The notes: generated by a model from the sequence alone, not told the origin. Counted from the first letter of the stretch, positions 33,960 to 46,300 are shown. The stretch: 64,000 nucleotides of DNA from Eriocheir sinensis (GCF_024679095.1 NC_066531.1:8078761-8142760), one strand, 5' to 3'. A program made the numbers and translations.

Positions 33960-34848
33960 CCCTACTGTCCACTGCCTCGCCAGGCAGGGCACCACCGTTC
34001 AAACTCTCCTGTCCTCGGAACAGATATTTGAACTGGCGGAGCCTCGTCGCGTTCCCAGTCGGCCATGCACCTGCAGGGGAGGACAACGAGCGGGCGGATG
34101 CCTCTCCCACTTCAAGGGTTCCTCAGTAGAATGGACCATCAGAGGGAGTATTTCGACGACCTATGCAGGAGGTGGGGAACACCGCAGATCGACCTCTTCG
34201 CCTCCACGACATCGACCAGGCTTCCCAAGTTCCTCACCAGAGGAGTCCGGAAAACGGAGGGCAGTCCGGACGCGTTCACCGAACGATGGAACAGGTGGGA
34301 GTTCATTTATCTGTTCCCTTCCCCATGCACCAGCATACATCTAAGAGTACTGCATCGTCTGAGGTCCTTCAGAGGCAGGGTAATACTGGTAGCGCCGTGG
34401 TAATCGGCGCAGCCCTGGTTCGCGGAACTTCACACACGGTGTTCCTCCCCTCTCCCGCTAGAACCTCATACTCTCGAGGAGATTCGCCATGGCAGGCTCT
34501 ATTCCACGCTGGCGCTTCACACATGGAATTTCTCCGGGCCTGTCTAGGATGCCTCTATCCCTCGAGGGTGGTAGAGGACATGTTGTCTGCCTTTCGCCCT
34601 TCCTCAGTGAGGCAATATGAATTTAATTGGAGGGGTTTCCGGTCCCTTGTGAAAGAAATGCGTATAGACAGAATCACCGAGGCCACTGTCTTGGAGTTTC
34701 TTTATGTTCTTTCCCACACGAAAGAGGGGTCGCCATCAACAATTGCAACTCACCTTGCCACCCTTGCTGACCCTCTTAAATATGGCTCGGGAATTGTCCT
34801 AGACCCCGCTCAGTTCAGCTCCTTAAGCGTGGCCTGTTTCACCATGGA
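33960..34848 (+). pseudogene. DIRS-type retrotransposon, RNase H and recombinase N-terminal part
   Basis: Frames show a SSVEWTI-like end of the RNase H substrate loop, then DDLCRRWGTPQIDLFAST, FTERWNRWEFIYLFPSP, and RVLHRLRSFRGRVILVAPW, the signature DIRS segment between RNase H and the tyrosine recombinase. The recombinase core-binding domain follows (AFRPSSVRQYEFNWRGFRSL, VLEFLYVLSHTKEG). It stops at 34848, where another transposon begins; the catalytic half resumes at 38125. Frameshifts near 34400 and 34450. Confidence 0.85.
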
Positions 34849-35334
34849 CTAGTCGGATTTTGGGAAAATTCTAACTTCAGGACATTTTTTGTTAAAAGTG
34901 GGCAAATAGTTTTTTTACATAATTTGGGTGTGCTGAATCCATTTTGCTGTTTGCCAAACTGTACCTTAGCTATTTAAGCCATAAAATGCATAATTAAAAT
35001 ATGACCGTAAAGATAACTTTTCTGCTGCTCGAATCATCGTGTATTCAAATTATGCCTTTGTTTGGGTTAAATGTGACATGTATGTTATGCCTTTAGTCAT
35101 TGTATGTTCTGAGTTGTTTTGTAAATAAAAATTTGTTCATTATTTATGTCCGTTTGTCCGTCTGTCTGTCAATCAAACCCTCTCAATACCATTGAAATTT
35201 AGTTCACATATGAGCACCAAATTATATCATCATGCATAACTCTGTATTCTGTTGGATTTGTATGTGACCAATTGAAATATTTTGTCATGTTGTACAACAC
35301 ACTAACACTTACCTCAGTTTTTATTTGCTTCCAG

Positions 35335-35800
35335 GTTAACAAGACAGAAAAATAATCCAGTACGAAGGTTCCCATTCATTTCTGCCAATGCTGAAGGTAC
35401 AGGCAACAGTTCATGGCAGAGAATGTCATCGAGATTCACATGTCTGCCAGCCTCGTATGCTGTGATTAACCTCTGAAACACCTTTCTGTCTGCCTTTATA
35501 GCTTTTTCTTTTGAGGGCCCACTCTTCAGTGTTCTGAACTCAAACAGGGAAGCAAATGTGAGAGCTTGTTTTTAGGCAACAGGTCCCAAACTTTGTCTTT
35601 CTGTGCTCTTGTGGTAGAAGTCTTTCTGCAACAAAGTTTTCTAACTGCTTTTGTCCCTTTTCCTTTGCTGACAGCAGATCATGTTCTATTTCATTTGAGG
35701 CAAGATCTTTGGAAGCAATGTTCTGAGTTATCTGGTACCTCTTGTGAGAACATTTTCAGGGCAACAAAGTTCCGAATAGCTTGTCTTCATCAGCACTGTC
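35335..35800 (-). pseudogene. Academ-like protein, middle fragment (inverted)
   Basis: The minus strand reads KGQKQLENFVAERLLPQ, LFEFRTLKSGPSKEKAIKAD, VFQRLITAYEAGRHVNLDDI and LLPVPSALAEMNGNLRTG. This region normally lies upstream of the XPG nuclease half in the same protein, yet it is on the strand opposite to that half (35890-36685). An internal inversion explains this. At least one frameshift near 35590. Confidence 0.6.
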
Positions 35801-35889
35801 CTGCCTTTCTAGTTTTCTAGTTGTTGCAGGTGGATTTGGGAATGAGAAATGGTTGAAGCATCTAGTCAACCGTTGAAACCGAAAAGCTA

Positions 35890-36685
35890 GAGGCCAGACA
35901 TGAAGAAGCGGACACAAGGTGATCATCCACTGTATTGAGTGCAAAGCATCAGCAATAGTTGTGGCTGCACGTGACACTGACATTTTGGTGCTCCTTCTCG
36001 CATACTTTCACAAGATGCCTTGTACAAATTTGTGGCTGAAGGCTGGCACAGCAAAGAAGAGGAAGTATATTCCCATCCATTCTATTGTTGAGAACTTGCA
36101 GTTGAGCCAAGACATGCTTGAAACTCTGCCTGCATTTCATGCTCTCACAGGAAGTGACACTACCTCGTACATTGCTGGACCTCGTAAGAAGTCAAGTTGG
36201 AAAGTATTTTACAATACTCAGATCTTCTCTCAAACCTTGGCAAACTTGACTTGACGCCTGAAACTACAAGAGATGCTCAACACTTTGTCTGCAAGATGTA
36301 TGGCATACAGAACACACTCTGCAAACAAGGCCAGGTCACTCCTGTTTGTAAAGTCTCGTGCTCCAGAGTCTCTTCCACCAACCAGTGATGCCCTGACACT
36401 CCACATTCAAAGAGCCCACTACCAGGCAGCAGTGTGGAGACAAGCCCACAAGCAGCACCCAGTGTTGCCCCTCCTGAGCAAATGGGCTGGAAGTTGGAAG
36501 ATAATGCGCTTGTCCCAATCCTAATGACCCTACCAGCCATACCAGAGTCATGCCTGGAACTGATATCTTGCAACTGTACAACAAGTTGCAGAACTGTGCG
36601 GTGCAAATGTAGGAAGACACGTCTTGCATGCACTGCAGCCTGCAAATGCAGAAGTGTTGAAGACTCTTGCTTCAATGATCTCTAA
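35890..36685 (+). pseudogene. Academ-like protein, XPG-I nuclease and Cys-rich C-terminal fragment
   Basis: Frames give IVVAARDTDILVLLLAYFHK (XPG-I-like, paired acidic residues), FHALTGSDTTSYIAG (HhH-like; the paralogue at 17.4 kb has GCDTVS), a PESLPPTSDAL segment, and a Cys-rich tail of ISCNCTTSCRTVRCKC followed by ACTAACKCRS. The order matches the minus-strand relic at 17.4-21.4 kb. A frameshift lies near 36245. The Cys-rich tail is fuller here than in that relic. Confidence 0.75.
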
Positions 36686-37628
36686 GGTGAAATTATGAAA
36701 AATGCAACTTGGTTTTGCTTTGTTAGCAGGCAAACCACTGACAATCCAATGAAAGCATTTACAGTTCATAATACATGCCAAGGCAAAACTCTCATACATG
36801 GAGCTTTTATTCTGGTGCCAACTTTATAGTAGAGGAGTTAGCTATTGGTTCAAAAGTTGTTTTATTCTTGGAATGTACGCTCATAAAATGCAATAAGTGA
36901 CATGAGTTTTTCATTAAGAAACGTTTAAATGTGCGTATTAAAGGGGACAAGACATGTGTCATTAGGATATTAATGTTTTCAACATATGTAGGAATGACCT
37001 TCTGCGTGTACTATTTAGTCAGAGTTCTACTTCATTGTGTTTTCTGCAAACCATTTAGAAGCTTTTATGTGCCAAAATGTTGCTATAAGACTAACCTTAT
37101 TTCCTATATTCTGTCATTTCAGCTAGTATGTATGCTCATAAAATGTACTATTTGAGTTTATTTTGCCACAAGAAACATGTGCAATGTGTTGCATTATTTT
37201 GTTCTATTTGATAAGGATTCAAAACATGTATCCATAGATATTAACGCTGAAAAGGGTAGGTATGATATGTAATATTAAAGTGGGTTTCTAGTGTATGTTG
37301 CTTTCTGCAAGCCTAAAAGTATTTTTTCAGTGCCAAATACTTTACATATGTAATTTATCTTCATCATTCTTTAATTCAGTTTGTTTTATCAGTTGTTTTT
37401 ATTTATTGGGGCTGAAGTGCAGCCATGTATGACAAAACAAAATTAAAACACATGTGATTAATACATTTATGATTAAAATCAAAACTGTTGTTTATTTATT
37501 TCATAATTCATTTGCAAAATATGACATACCCAAAATGACAATGTATATGCCATATTCGACCTAAGAGGCGCACCTGTACACTCTGGAATTTATTTAAAGC
37601 CAAGTCATCCCATAGCTCTTGAAATTCT

Positions 37629-37762
37629 GAACATTTGGCAATTTGTTCCACTCAAATCGGATCAATAATAAGAAAGTTATAGGCGCTTTTGTGAAATTTT
37701 CATAAGCAGCCATAACTTTCTTATTATTCATCTGATTGGATGAAACAAATTGGCAAATATTC
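37629..37762. repeat. Near-perfect palindrome of about 134 bp
   Basis: Arms 37629-37684 and 37708-37762 are inverted copies with few mismatches (sharing AATAATAAGAAAGTTAT), around a short centre that is itself partly palindromic (GCTT...AAATTT...AAGC). It lies inside the Academ-like element, 3' of the coding relics, and could fold into a long hairpin. Confidence 0.8.
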
Positions 37763-38040
37763 AAATCAACACTATCTAATAATTAATAGTAGAAGGCACA
37801 CCTATGAGAGAAGGCGCAGGTATTAGGAGAATCGGGTAATTGTTTATATGGTTACTCCTCTAGAAAAAAGCCTCTGAGGCCGCCATTTTGTTTGCATTTC
37901 ATGACTTAACGAGAGCAGATGGAGCTTGGCAAACGGCAAAATGGATTCAGCACACCCAAATTATGGAAAAACAACCATTTGCCGACTTTTAACAAAAATG
38001 CCATCTACTCCTTTATTATGCACATTTTCCAGAAATCCGA

Positions 38041-38120
38041 CCAGTTACACTACATTCACGACATTCCGACCAGGTACACTACATTCCGACATTCCGACCA
38101 GGTACACTACATTCACGACA
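38041..38120. repeat. Short tandem repeat at the Academ/DIRS junction
   Basis: Three copies of a unit containing TTCCGACCAGGTACACTACA occupy the junction. The repeat may have expanded after insertion and obscures the exact target duplication. Confidence 0.75.
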
Positions 38121-38500
38121 GATGGACCTGCAGTGTCCTTAGCTTCCTCCCCAAAATCGTTAGCCATACCAGCCTGGTGCCTGCAAAGCGAGCCTCACCC
38201 ACTCTGCCCCGTGTCAGCCTTGAGGAACTACATAACAGCTTCCACGGCGCACGATCAACACCACCTCTTCTGTGATCCCTTCAGCCCTCCCTCTGTCAAT
38301 CAGGAGGATTGCAGGCCTCTAAGGACCGTCATAGAGGAAGGAGGTCCGGGACATGACCCGCGCGCTCACGATGTCCGAGGGTAGCGGCCTCCTAGCTTTC
38401 CTTAGGACCCATTCCCTGGACCGGGTCAAGGAGGCAGCCAGTGGAGCACTGCTTCCTGTTTTGTGACTCGCTATATCTCCGTCTGTGGCCGACGCTCCCT
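38121..38500 (+). pseudogene. DIRS tyrosine recombinase, catalytic half
   Basis: It resumes the recombinase after the Academ insertion: FTTDGPAVSLASSPKSLA, HPLCPVSALRNYI, LFCDPFSP, then the H-x-x-R region (PRAHDVRG) and, in another frame, LAFLRTHSLDRVKEAGQWS-like sequence and a VTRYI block supplying the C-terminal tyrosine region. One frameshift after the HDVR motif. Only a short strand-exchange segment is lost or disrupted at the junction. Confidence 0.82.
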
Positions 38501-38900
38501 GTGTTGCGTTGGGACTTCTCCGTCGAGGGAGATACAAGTGGAAGATATTTAACTTTTTTTTTTTACTCCACGGCAGCAAGGAAAAAAAATGGAGGGTGAA
38601 GGTGCACTCCAAACTCTTCCCTCCATGTTTATATGTTCCTCTTTCTCCCTTTTTTTTTTTTTTTTTTGTGCTACGCTATAGGTCATGGTGCCTATTTTTG
38701 TTATTACTACTTGGGTCAAATGAAGTTTCACGGCTACCTTGGAGTTTTATTCTGCTGGTATTCCTCTCGGGTAACGGAGTGGATTACTTAACATTGTAGA
38801 CTACGGTAAGTCCGGGCGACCTTGTAATATATATATTACATTGCTTGATCCCTATGAATGTATGAATGTATGTGTTGCGACACCGGGTCGGTGTCGCAGC
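38501..38900 (+). repeat. DIRS 3' region with hairpin
   Basis: Non-coding, with poly-T tracts. Two features stand out: an 18-bp palindrome TGTAATATATATATTACA (38823-38840) and a perfect 10-bp stem (TGCGACACCG, loop GGT, 38876-38898). Their place after the recombinase suggests they belong to the element's terminal or internal complementary region. Confidence 0.55.
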
Positions 38901-39595
38901 ACAGATGTTTAACAACACGTCGTGCTTTTGGCCGTGGGAACTGTGATGAGCTGACGCTAGATCAGCAAGGATCAGCAAATGATGACTTTCATCAGCAGTC
39001 ATCAACCGAAAGCCACACCCTTCCGGACGAATCATGATGCAATAAACAGGGCTAGCAACGCCGTTCGGCGGAAATTCGTCTGCTAAACGGAAGCAGACGA
39101 CGCTCTACGGACATGACGTCATCTACGGAAAAAAAATCCGTTTCCTCTTCATTTCCTTATAAATGCTAAATAAACCTTTTTTTATTAAGAATATTAGTTC
39201 TTATGATTTTCCCACAATATTATAGATATATGCAGCTACATGAATGTGCCATATTTTGCTGATAATCAGGAAAAAATGACGTCTCATTTTCCAAGACGAG
39301 GTATCGTCAGCTACGGAAATCATTCCTTCGACCACTTTAGCTATATTCTTCACTGGATTAAGACTTCACTAAGGTAAGAAATATAAACTTTAGCGCTTTC
39401 TACTTTAGTGTTAGTGATAGTAGTTGTCACAAGTAAATAATAGCTGCAAATTTAATGGACGTAGATATTTGTAAAAGTTGGTGAAGTCGTCGATCTTTGC
39501 CATATTCCGTCTTATAGTTTTTTAAAAGAAGACGTGTTAGAATGGTAGACTAACTTTCAACTGGTGTCATGGCGGTGTGTATGTGTTGCTCTCAA
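38901..39595. other. No recognised gene; CTACGGA-type motifs
   Basis: Contains repeated CTACGGA words and the palindromic TGACGTCAT near 39115, possibly transposon subterminal motifs. No frame supported. Confidence 0.35.
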
Positions 39596-39599
39596 TTTA

Positions 39600-40215
39600 T
39601 TACACACTAGTGAAGATGAGAGTAGTGAGGACCAAGTGGACCAAGTGAAGAGCTTTTCCATACAGAGGATGAACAGCCGCTAAATATTATAAATTCAGAA
39701 ACACAAGAGACTGACTCAGAGAATGATGTCAGTGAGGATCATATCGAATACTATATCGATAATAGTGAGGAAAACACTGAGAACGTAGACTATTTCAGTG
39801 ATAATATTATTGTGAAAGTAACGAAGGGACTCCTATATTCACCTCAGAATCGTATTCATCACAAGACGAGCAGTGTGACAGAGACAGCTCCGACAACAGT
39901 TAAAGGCCCTGTAAAAGGAGAAATACTAGGTAAGATTTTTAATTTATATAATTTATATTATGCTATTATCATTAATCTTATTAAGGAAAGAGTTAGCGGT
40001 AATCTAATATTCACCGGTTTACATTAGTACATGATCCACTAGTACTATTTATAGCCGTTTTCTTTCTCATCTAATGTTTAGAGAACGGCCGAAACACACA
40101 GATACGGAAAAACGGCAGCCCTGACGCAGAGATTAGGAGAGAAGACAGTGGGCAGCGGGTGGCGGACGGTGATATCCTCCGTCCGCGCTCTGTGGTGTGG
40201 CTGGCTCTCGTTTCG
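39600..40215 (+). CDS. Candidate two-exon acidic protein fragment (unrecognised)
   Basis: A Glu/Asp/Ser-rich frame (39690-39930) contains ETDSENDVSED and DNSEENTENVDYFSDN, then a less acidic stretch ending at a consensus donor (CTAG|GTAAGATT, about 39929). A possible acceptor (AATGTTTAG, about 40080) leads to a second short frame ending near 40215. A related acidic frame just upstream (39610-39670) is offset by one base. I do not recognise the protein; acidic N-termini like this are common in piggyBac-type and other transposases. The model rests on splice-site appearance only. Confidence 0.3.
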
Positions 40216-40807
40216 TGCGACTCGCTTACATAACTATTGTGTAAAACTGTTAATATAGTTAAAATTCATCACACCTTGTAATGTCCCTGTGAGAGAGATT
40301 AATAAACTAAACTAAAGTGAACTAAAGTGAACTTATAACGGCTACCGCTCGGCCACACACCTCAATTAATTAAAGGCTATTGTGTTATCTCACCTTCTAC
40401 AATCAACTTGTGAAGCAGGCCACGGTAACACCGGCCCTGTGACGAGTGAGTTAACAGTTCGCTCCTTAAACTTAACACTTACCACCAACCACTTAAAAAG
40501 TAACACTTAAAGAAGGGTAATGTAAGTGGTGGCAACGATTTACGGACCTCTCCGAAGTGTTAAATAGGTGTTATATCTATCTCTCAAACATAACTTCAGT
40601 AACAGTGTGTGGGGGCAGTGAACGGTATCGGACACATCAAGCAAATGCTGACCAAAGCGCGCGGCCTTTCCTGCCCCGGTGAGTCGAGTCCGCACACAGC
40701 CGCACCCGAGTGCAAATCACCGCCCCGCAACTCCACACAGCCCATATTCTACACTGGGGGTCTCGTTACCTCTTACCGTTCGAGACACCCCATCGTTACC
40801 TACGCCC
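40216..40807. other. Possible LTR remnant
   Basis: It has a polyadenylation-like AATAAACTAAAC (about 40300) followed 220 bp later by GTGGTGGCAACGATT (about 40530), similar to the TGGTGGCA start of many LTR-element primer-binding sites. No paired LTR was found. The stretch from 40540 shows nothing recognisable. Confidence 0.3.
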
Positions 40808-41629
40808 CAGCCTGTCGTACCCCGTTGAAGAAGTCACCTTGTCGTGGTGACGGGGCTTGAAGCGAGGTCGGCGGCACCACCTACCGTGGTGGCTTGCCCA
40901 ACTCGATAGGGCTCGATGTCCGTTGGCCTCGTGGACCAAGTGCTCCCCCCTCATCACCGGTAGAGGAGGCCTAATGGTGATGTTGCCGTCTCCCGCCCTG
41001 CCCTTTTACCACCCAGGGCAGGGCTACTGTCTCCCCACGTGTTTGCCGTGCGTAGCGTCCCGTATACTCCCCGTGCCCTCTCATCTGGGGTTTGAGTCAA
41101 CCGTGGGGCAGGGTGTAGCTCCCCTCGGTGGGCAACACGCTCCTTTGGTGGGAGGGTTGGGGTAAGAAGGGTTAGGCCCCACTGAATCAATCGGCTGGTC
41201 ATGCGATGGTTAGGATCAAGTGGTCACTGCCGGGTGGGCGGTCGCAATGGTCCCGCGGCCGCCGTTAAACACCTGGCAGTGGATGTGTACACTTCCCCAT
41301 TACCCTTGGGTCTTTTGGGTGCGGTCTGACCCCAACATCCAGCATCCCATTGTTGGGCTCCTTGGTGTTTGTGGGTGTTGGGTATTGAAACACCTCACCT
41401 GTGTATGGGTAAGTTTCACTTGCCTCGGCCTGCCTCTCTCTGACGTCCGCCTGTCCCCGATTACCCCTACACGGTCCTCTCTCGTCGCCACCTTGGGCCT
41501 TTCACCGTTCATGGTGGTGCCGCTGGAAAGTCCCTACCTCCTAGAGGGGTTGACTAAGACAAGTCCGTGCGACACAAAAGTCCACGTGTGTCTGACAAGG
41601 CTGCCTCCCATTCCGGGGGTAACTCTGAT

Positions 41630-43370
41630 GTGCGTCCATCTTCCAAGCTGGACGCACTTCAGATAGTGAATATCGATCCATCGTTTTCCTACCGTGCCTT
41701 GCACTCCTTACTCAAACCATTTGGCACAGTCCTTCGTATCCGTCTCATTTATGATGGAGACTTCAAGTCAAACAGATGCTATTTGACCTTTGCTTCCAGC
41801 GCTGAAGCCCAGTCGGCGTGTGATGCTGTTGCGACTCTGCCTATCGCAGGTGCTGGATTTCAAGCGAAACTTCTCCGCTCTTCCAATATTTCTGGCAGTG
41901 ACATGGACTATGTCCCGAACCTCTTCGAAGACGCTTTGTTAGAGCCAACTCCAGGGACAGCCAGGTCCCTCCCCTCGTTGGTTTGTTGCATACTATAGGA
42001 ATGGGCGTGGCAACTTCATCCATGCTGCTGGGTACCTCGCCAAAGAAATTGGCACGATCCCTGAGGGAATCTGAAAAAGTATGGGAAGGAGTGTTAGTCA
42101 GGGCTAGAGATATTACTCAAGCTAAAATGCTGCAACATCCACCATGCCCTGCTGACAACATGTTTGAAACGGTCAAGCACACCATACCTTCAATTATAGT
42201 AAAAGGCAGTATATATAATCATGACTTCTATGAGTTCTCTGAGGAGGAAATACTTGGGATGTGCCCTAGTTCTGTTCATAAGGTGTCCAAGATGAAGGGT
42301 TCAGCTAACATGATACTTCTCATCTTTTTTGGTTCAACCCTCCCTGACCGTGTCAGTATTGGCCCCCTCCATCTTCGGGTAAAGCCTTTTGTTGACCGCC
42401 CTCTACAGTGTTTTTCATGTTACGGGTATGGTCATGGTAAGAAATATTGCACTGACCCTTCTCGGTGTGGTAATTGTTCTGCATTGGGCTCACACTCCAC
42501 GGCGGAATGTGAGTCAGATGCGTATTGCTTCTATTGCCAGGATGCTCACCAGTTGTCTTCCAGACAGTGCCCACGATATCGCCTGGAACAGGATATTTTG
42601 CAACTTGCAAATAGTCAGTTTATCAGCCTTGGTAGTGCGCGCCGTGAACTCCTCTACGGCCAGAAGGCCGGTACTGGAGCAAAGACGTATACCTCATCGC
42701 TAGGCACTCGCTCTTCTGGCCAGCCCGCTGCTCAGGTGTCCTCTACGGTTTCCTCCCGGCCCTTTGAAGCTACTGTTATTACGTCCCATAATAGATTTTC
42801 CCTTTTGTCCTGTGATTCTGTCGAGTCACCTCCAGGTTCTGATGGGGCTTCTCCGGCCTCGTCCCAGGTGATGCATGTTGATGTACATGCACCTCACATT
42901 GCTTCGCCGAAGTCCGCCAGAGGTATGAACAAGCGACATCGCGGTTCTACAGATTCAGTTGAATCTGTTCCGCCAACTAAGATTACTGTAGGTATACATG
43001 ATTCTGGGGTCTCTCAGGATAGGCCTATGGAGGAAGATGCGGAGGCTCATATTGAGCCTGCTGAGACCCCTCTGTTCCAGTTCCTGTTGCTTCTAGTAGT
43101 TTTCCTGATCGGGATATGGAAGCTGAGGAATCCCTTGGATATAGTGTTGGGAATCTTCCCCGTGAGCATGTAGCTTCGGGGAGTGGTGTGCAGTCTGGCT
43201 CTAGTAGTGCGGCGTCCGGAGGGGGCGCAGGTTCCTTTGTTGGGAGAAAGCTCGAGGTCCTCGACCCGGCTCCTCTCAGGTCCCAGTCTCCTCTTCTCGT
43301 CGTATTACCGTACCGAATCAGGTGGGTAAAGGCAGTCTCTTTCAGGGGCTCGCCTGGGCGCACTCAATAG
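41630..43370 (+). pseudogene. I-type LINE ORF1 (RRM-like domain plus three CCHC zinc knuckles)
   Basis: The nucleic-acid chaperone of the element. An RRM-like fold comes first (LQIVNIDPSFSYRALHSLL, NRCYLTFASSAEAQSACDAV), then a linker with WEGVLVRARDITQAKML. Three knuckles follow at about 42410-42590 (CFSCYGYGHGKKYC, CGNCSALGSHSTAEC, CFYCQDAHQLSSRQC). The rest is a Ser/Pro-rich tail. Frame changes near 41985 and 43110 break it; the last segment runs in a third frame to the stop at about 43370, overlapping the start of ORF2. The true start lies upstream of 41630 and cannot be fixed because of the decay. Confidence 0.85.
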
Positions 43371-46300
43371 ACATCTTCCTACTCCTCCAGTGGAATTGTA
43401 GAGGCCTACGAGCCTCGTGGGAGGAACTCCGAGCATTAATATCTCGGTTTTCTCCTGCTTGTCTTTGTTTACAGGAGACAATGCTCGGAGACTACACTCA
43501 CTCTAGTCCGCCTGGGTATCGTGCCGTTTACAGTACCCCTAATCGTGGACAGGGCCACCATGGTGGCACCGCCATATTCGTTCGCTGTGATATCCCGTCT
43601 GTCCCATTACAGCTTCACTCAACGTTGCAGTCTGTTGCTGTTAAGGTTTATTTGGGCAAATTTTATACATTATGTAGCCTTTATCTCCCTCCTGGTGTTC
43701 CCGTTGACAGACACGATCTTGACGACCTGGTGCAGGAACTTTCCTCGCCTTTACTTTTATTAGGGGATTTTAACGGTCGCCATCCGTTGTGGGATGATGG
43801 TGCTACCAACCCACGCGGACTTTTAGTTGCTTCTTTTATTGAGGATCAGGGATTATAAATTTTAAACTCTGGGGAGGTGACACATTTTCATAGCCAGACT
43901 GGTACTTTTACCTCTATAGATCTTTCACTTTGCACTTCTAATTCTCTTCCTGATTTTCGTTGGCGGGTCTTACCGGACTTGTATGGCAGTGACCACTTTC
44001 CAATTTTATTGGAACGCATTGATTCTGTACCACAGTCACGCCTTTCTCGCTGGCGTCTTGATAAAGCAGACTGGCAGCGATTTATGGATATTAGCTCCTC
44101 TCTTCGTCCGTTGGTTGACTTTGGAACTTCTGACGAGGCTGCATCCTATTTCACTGATGCCCTACATTCTGCAGCCCTTCAATCCGTCCCCAGGAGGTCT
44201 GGCCAGTTCCCTAAACGTCCTGTTACCTGGTGGAACGCCGCTTGCACTACTGCTGGGGAAGAGAAGCGTGCTGCATTCTCTCGACTTCGTCGTCACCGTG
44301 GGGACCCCCAGTGTTTGGATGCTTTTCGGCGAGCGCGTGCTAGAGCACGACGCACTTTCAAGGAGGCTCAACGAATTTCTTGGAAAGTTTATCTCTCTTC
44401 CATCACTACCAGAACTACACTCACAGAAGTCTTTAACAGTTAGAGTTCGTAAGATCTCTGGGAAGTTTCCCCCCCCTCCCCCTCCAGTGTTATCGCATGC
44501 AGGGGAAACGGTGGCGGACCCCAAGACTGTTGCTGACCTATTCGCCAAGCACTTTGCTAGTGTCTCTAGGAAAGATCCTACTGCACCAGGGGCTCGTCAT
44601 CGCCGGGATTTGGAATCACTCGGCGTTAACTTCGCTTCCACCGGAGGGGAATCTTATAATATCCCATTTTCTCTCTCCGAGTTGAAGACGGCTTTATCCC
44701 AGTGTCACGATTCCTCGCCAGGTCCAGACGACATCCCTTATGCTTTCTTACGCCATATGTCTGACTGTGGTTTTACATTTTTATTGGATCTTTACAATTT
44801 CATTTGGCGTACCGGTGATTTTCCATCTCTGTGGAGTGTGGCTGTAATTCTCCCCATTCTGAAGCCTGGGAAAGATCATCTCCAAGCAACTAACTATCGT
44901 CCTATTTCTTTAACATCCTGCATTTGTAAAGTGATGGAGAAGATGGTGAATGTCAGGCTTATGTGGTACTTGGAGCCGGAATTTATTGACCCCGGTGCAA
45001 TATGGTTTCCGAAAGATGCGCTCCACCTCGGATGCTCTTTTATCCTTGGAGTCCTCAGTTTGTGAGGCGTTTGCCAATAATCACCACCAGGTGACCGTGT
45101 TTTTTTATCTGGAGAAGGCCTATGGCACAGCTTGGTGCCATGGAATTTTACTTAACCTGTTTGAGTTTGGTCTTCGTGGCCGTCTCCCTGTTTTTATTCA
45201 GGAGTTTTTATCTCATCGTCTTTTACGGGTTAGAGTGGGGAGTACTCTTTCCGAGGTTTGTCCACTTGAGGATGGTGTACCACAGGGAAGTACTCTCAGT
45301 GTTACGCTGTTTGCTGTGGGTATTAATGGAGTCGTTGGTGTCCTGCCTGATGGAGTTCATAGCTCCTTATATGTAGACGATTTATCCATTTCGTTTTCTG
45401 CGGCAAGGATGTCGTTGATTGAACGAAAACTGCAATTGACAATTAATAGAGTCGCCAATTGGGTAAATACGCGCGGCTTTCGATTTTCGTCCTCAAAGAC
45501 AGTAGCTATGTATTTCTGTCGTCTTCGAGGCGTTCATCCGGACCCTGACTTATATCTTGGTAATAGGCGACTGTCCTGTGTAGAGACGACTCGTTACCTC
45601 GGTCTTTTATTTGATAGCCGCCTAACCTGGGTGCCTCATTTACGTTACGTTAAGGCGGCTTGTCAGAAAGCCCTGTCCCTCCTTCGTGTTTTAGCTCATA
45701 CCTCTTGGGGTGCAGACAGGGACACGCTACTCCTCCTCCACAGAACACTCATCCTTTCCAAGTTGGAATATGGCTGCGAGATACTCCTCCGCCAAGGAGG
45801 CTCACCTATGCGTGTTGGACTCAGTACATCACGCCGGGGTCCGCAGCTACTGGTGCATTCCGGTCTTCACCGAAACCTAGCCTTCCCGTGGATGCTGGCG
45901 TCCTGCCTTTGGATTTGAGACGCCAATCCTCTCTATTCCGTTGCTGGTTCCGCGTCCAACGCCTTCCAGAATCAGTTCCTTGTGTGTCAATTTTGCGGGA
46001 TTCCCGTTCGCCTGCATATGATGAGCGACCTAGTCTCCCTAAAACTTTTGAGTTTCGGGTAGCGTCTGCCACGACACCGTTGTCTTTCCTTCCCATTCCT
46101 ATCTGCCCTTATCAGTACCTAGGGTTGGATACTGGCAGTTGCCCAGTGTCCGTGTGTTCTCCCACTATAGATAGTAAGAGGATTTACCGCCATATGCGTC
46201 CCGAGACTTATTTTTAGAGCATTTCACTAAACACTCGGACTCCATCCCTGTGTTTACTGATGGCTCTAAATTGGATGCTGGAGTTGGCTTTGGTGTTGTG

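Larger units (their letters stand above)
34853..38040. mobile_element. Academ-like DNA transposon inserted in the DIRS recombinase gene
   Basis: The element is 3188 bp, with long inverted termini of about 110 bp (34853-34960 and 37925-38040) starting TCGGATTT and sharing GTTAAAAGT.GGCAAAT and CATAATTTGGGTGTGCTGAA. The flanking tetranucleotides CTAG and CCAG differ by one base and could be a decayed 4-bp target duplication, the size expected for Academ. Inside are two pieces of the XPG-nuclease/Cys-rich protein also seen at 17.4-21.4 kb, on opposite strands, plus a large palindrome. It is deleted and rearranged, so non-autonomous. Confidence 0.75.
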
